From contig DBFD01000044.1 of assembly GCA_002294185.1 (NCBI GenBank), forward strand, positions 887 to 34,159: a DNA stretch of 33,273 nt, read 5' to 3'. This document shows positions 31,402 to 33,273 of the stretch, piece after piece. The notes below the pieces were generated by a model, which saw only the letters and a list, made by a program, of their open reading frames with translations, was not told the DNA's origin and made no database searches. Both the position numbers and the translations under genes were made by a program. The DNA is from Paracoccus sp. UBA889. GTDB lineage: Bacteria; Pseudomonadota; Alphaproteobacteria; Rhodobacterales; Rhodobacteraceae. Positions within the stretch are counted from its first letter, which is position 1. The number at the start of each line of letters is the position of its first letter.

Positions 31402-32417
31402 CCATCCAGCCTTTCGATCGTCCATCCATCCCGTTCCAGAAGCCGCAGCACGCCCTGATCACCCGGAAGATGCAGCGCGCCGAATCCCGCGATGATGCCC
31501 TTGCCGGATTTCGCGGCCTCGGCCGCGCCCCGGGTCAGTGGCGCGATCCAGCTTTGGTTGCGCCGATCCATCAACTGCGTCCTGGCCAGCGTCATCTGTT
31601 CATCGACAGACTGCCGGTCCAGACCGGATTCGCGATAGGCGTCCTGTCGGCTGAATTCCCAGATCGCCCAGACATCGCCCCGGAAATAGGCGTTGGCCAG
31701 CGTCACGGCATAATCGTCGGCATGGGCCGCCATCGGCAGCGAGGCGCGGATCATGTCCAGTTCCTGCGCGGGGCTCAGATCCCGGAACAGGGCGAAGATG
31801 GTGTTCCAGGGCTCCAATGCGCGAACGGGCAGGTCAACGGCCTGTGCGCTCTGGATCAGCCTATCATCCAGGCCGCCGCCCTCGGCGCCATTCCCGGCCA
31901 TCTGCCGCATCATGCAGGGACTGATTCCCAGCATCATCGCCACGTACCACGGCCGCAGCTTCGCGGTCACGATCGCAGGCGTTCCGCGCAGGGCCATCGC
32001 ATCCGACAGCAGCGACCATTCCGCCCCGGACAGACGCTCGGGCAGGGTCGCGCCGTCGGGGTTCACCATCAGCGTCGGATCCTCGGCCAGGGCCTGCTTC
32101 AGCCGCGCCTTTTCCTTCGGTCCCGCCTCGACATACAGCGCGGCGGCGTCCTGCATGGGCCCGGACAGCCGCCGCATCGTCGAATCGTGACGCGGATCGG
32201 CGAAATGGAAGGTGCCGACCAGCGTCATGACCATGGTGTCCTTGCGGGCCTGCCACAGAATGCCCCGGTTGAAAGGCGCATCGGCAACCGCGCGGTCAAG
32301 CTGTTCGCGCTGATCCTGCGGCAGGGCGGCGATCAGGTCGGTGCCGACACATTCCGCCGTGGCCGCAGCCCCCCCCGACCACAGCATCAGCACGCCAGCC
32401 AACAAGACCCGATTCAT
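31398..32417 (-). CDS. TraB/GumN-family exported protein
   Basis: A 339-residue protein with a signal peptide (MNRVLLAGVLMLWSGGAAATA). The TraB/GumN family marks are VGTFHFADPRHD (GTxH motif near residue 65), a middle region of helices, and the closing GIIAGFGALHLPGDQGVLRLLERDGW, the family's second conserved motif. Members are thought to be metal-dependent hydrolases or peptidases. The start at 32417 has AAAGGG about 6 bases upstream; a longer frame to 32519 overlaps the groES promoter region and is unlikely. It is divergent from groES and first in its operon. Confidence 0.88.
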   Translation of the reverse strand: MNRVLLAGVLMLWSGGAAATAECVGTDLIAALPQDQREQLDRAVADAPFNRGILWQARKDTMVMTLVGTFHFADPRHDSTMRRLSGPMQDAAALYVEAGPKEKARLKQALAEDPTLMVNPDGATLPERLSGAEWSLLSDAMALRGTPAIVTAKLRPWYVAMMLGISPCMMRQMAGNGAEGGGLDDRLIQSAQAVDLPVRALEPWNTIFALFRDLSPAQELDMIRASLPMAAHADDYAVTLANAYFRGDVWAIWEFSRQDAYRESGLDRQSVDEQMTLARTQLMDRRNQSWIAPLTRGAAEAAKSGKGIIAGFGALHLPGDQGVLRLLERDGWTIERLDG

Positions 32418-32512
32418 GCCTGCCCTTTCTTGTCTGGCAATCCGTTCCGCACAGGCTGCCATATCCGCCCGGCAGCGACCAGCCGAAGCGCGATTTTTGT
32501 CCGCTTGCGGCG

Positions 32513-32541
32513 TTGACACCGGCCGTGACCAAGCCTAGATC
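32513..32541 (+). promoter_or_regulatory. groESL promoter (housekeeping type)
   Basis: TTGACA (32513-32518), a 17-base spacer and TAGATC (32536-32541). The CIRCE element follows immediately, so transcription starts next to the operator. Confidence 0.7.
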
Positions 32542-32548
32542 ACCGCCA

Positions 32549-32575
32549 TTGGCACTCATAGAGAGTGAGTGCCAA
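32549..32575. promoter_or_regulatory. CIRCE operator (HrcA binding site)
   Basis: TTGGCACTC-N9-GAGTGCCAA, a perfect 9-9-9 inverted repeat 33 bases before the groES ATG. It matches the CIRCE consensus TTAGCACTC-N9-GAGTGCTAA with a compensated change. HrcA bound here would repress groESL until heat or misfolding releases it. Confidence 0.97.
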
Positions 32576-32607
32576 CAGCACTGCAACCTGAAACACGGAG
32601 TGTTCCA

Positions 32608-32895
32608 ATGGCATTCAAACCGCTGCATGACCGGGTTCTGGTCCGCCGCGTCGAATCCGACGAAAAGACCAAGGGCGGCCTGATCATTCCGGACAGCGCC
32701 AAGGAAAAGCCCGCCGAGGGCGAGATCATCTCGGTCGGCGAGGGCGCGCGCAAGGATTCGGGCGAGCTGATCGCACCGTCGGTCAAGGCGGGTGATCGCA
32801 TCCTGTTCGGCAAATGGTCGGGCACCGAAGTCACCATCGACGGCGAAGAGCTGCTGATCATGAAGGAAAGCGACATCCTGGGCATCATCGCCTGA
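32608..32895 (+). CDS. groES: Co-chaperonin GroES
   Basis: A 95-residue GroES, full length ([17 protein letters not shown] at the N-terminus, [21 protein letters not shown] as the mobile loop, and DILGIIA at the end). It caps the GroEL ring during protein folding. GGAG at 32597-32600 is 7 bases before the ATG; a longer frame to 32569 would start inside the CIRCE element. groEL follows 42 bases later. Confidence 0.97.
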   Translation: MAFKPLHDRVLVRRVESDEKTKGGLIIPDSAKEKPAEGEIISVGEGARKDSGELIAPSVKAGDRILFGKWSGTEVTIDGEELLIMKESDILGIIA

Positions 32896-32922
32896 GATCC
32901 GTCCCGCTTCCTTCAACGATAA

Positions 32923-33273
<351 letters not shown>

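Overview
The window is GC-rich bacterial DNA with the gene content and style of the alphaproteobacterial family Rhodobacteraceae; Paracoccus or a close relative is my best guess. The reasons are a HemP next to a zinc locus, a folB-folP-glmM cluster with family-typical extensions, a one-cysteine DksA, a CIRCE-controlled groESL, and an intergenic hairpin element (20473-20520) of a kind I associate with Rhodobacterales. Genes are tightly packed and many start codons overlap the preceding stop by 1-8 bases. I see no prophage, insertion sequence, CRISPR array or defence island; this is a core chromosomal segment.

Layout. 1-1566: the end of a YjbH-type outer-membrane protein and a YjbF-type lipoprotein (exopolysaccharide/capsule). 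1838-2041: a small secreted or membrane peptide on the minus strand with a strong terminator. 2241-5242: a zinc-uptake locus, zur-znuC-znuB on the minus strand and znuA divergent, with two matching palindromes between them. 5353-5529: hemP. 5616-7618: rluB and tadA, divergent, separated by a gap with two inverted repeats. 7788-10175: pheT. 10297-10370: tRNA-Gly(UCC). 10562-11059: an unrecognised protein. 11136-12338: pgk. 12510-13602: two cyclophilins, one cytosolic and one exported. 13779-16319: a pyruvate phosphate dikinase-like protein with a decayed nucleotide-binding domain. 16634-17272: a cell-wall hydrolase. 17333-20453: folB-folP-glmM. 20526-22664 (minus): dksA, a DJ-1/PfpI protein and an FAD monooxygenase. 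22836-24198: a CoxD-like AAA+ ATPase and a GNAT acetyltransferase. 24252-25322 (minus): a SIMPL-domain protein. 25517-30423: a 990-residue PilM/PilP-like membrane protein, then a Kef-type antiporter. 30432-32417 (minus): a TraB/GumN protein, a SnoaL-like protein and a DUF1345 membrane protein. 32608-33273: groES and the start of groEL behind a promoter and CIRCE operator.

How it fits together. The zinc genes form one unit: Zur senses zinc and probably represses both arms through the shared palindromes, while ZnuA, ZnuB and ZnuC import the metal. The ZnuA loop that is usually histidine-rich has no histidine here, whereas the C-terminus of ZnuC is histidine-rich. DksA has lost its zinc-finger cysteines. 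FolB and FolP make folate precursors and GlmM makes glucosamine-1-phosphate for the cell wall. The items most worth follow-up are the dikinase-like protein with an apparently inactivated ATP-grasp domain but intact PEP and histidine domains, the one-polypeptide PilM/PilP-like protein, the folded tadA leader, the ZnuA/ZnuC histidine arrangement, and the unidentified C-terminal half of FolB.
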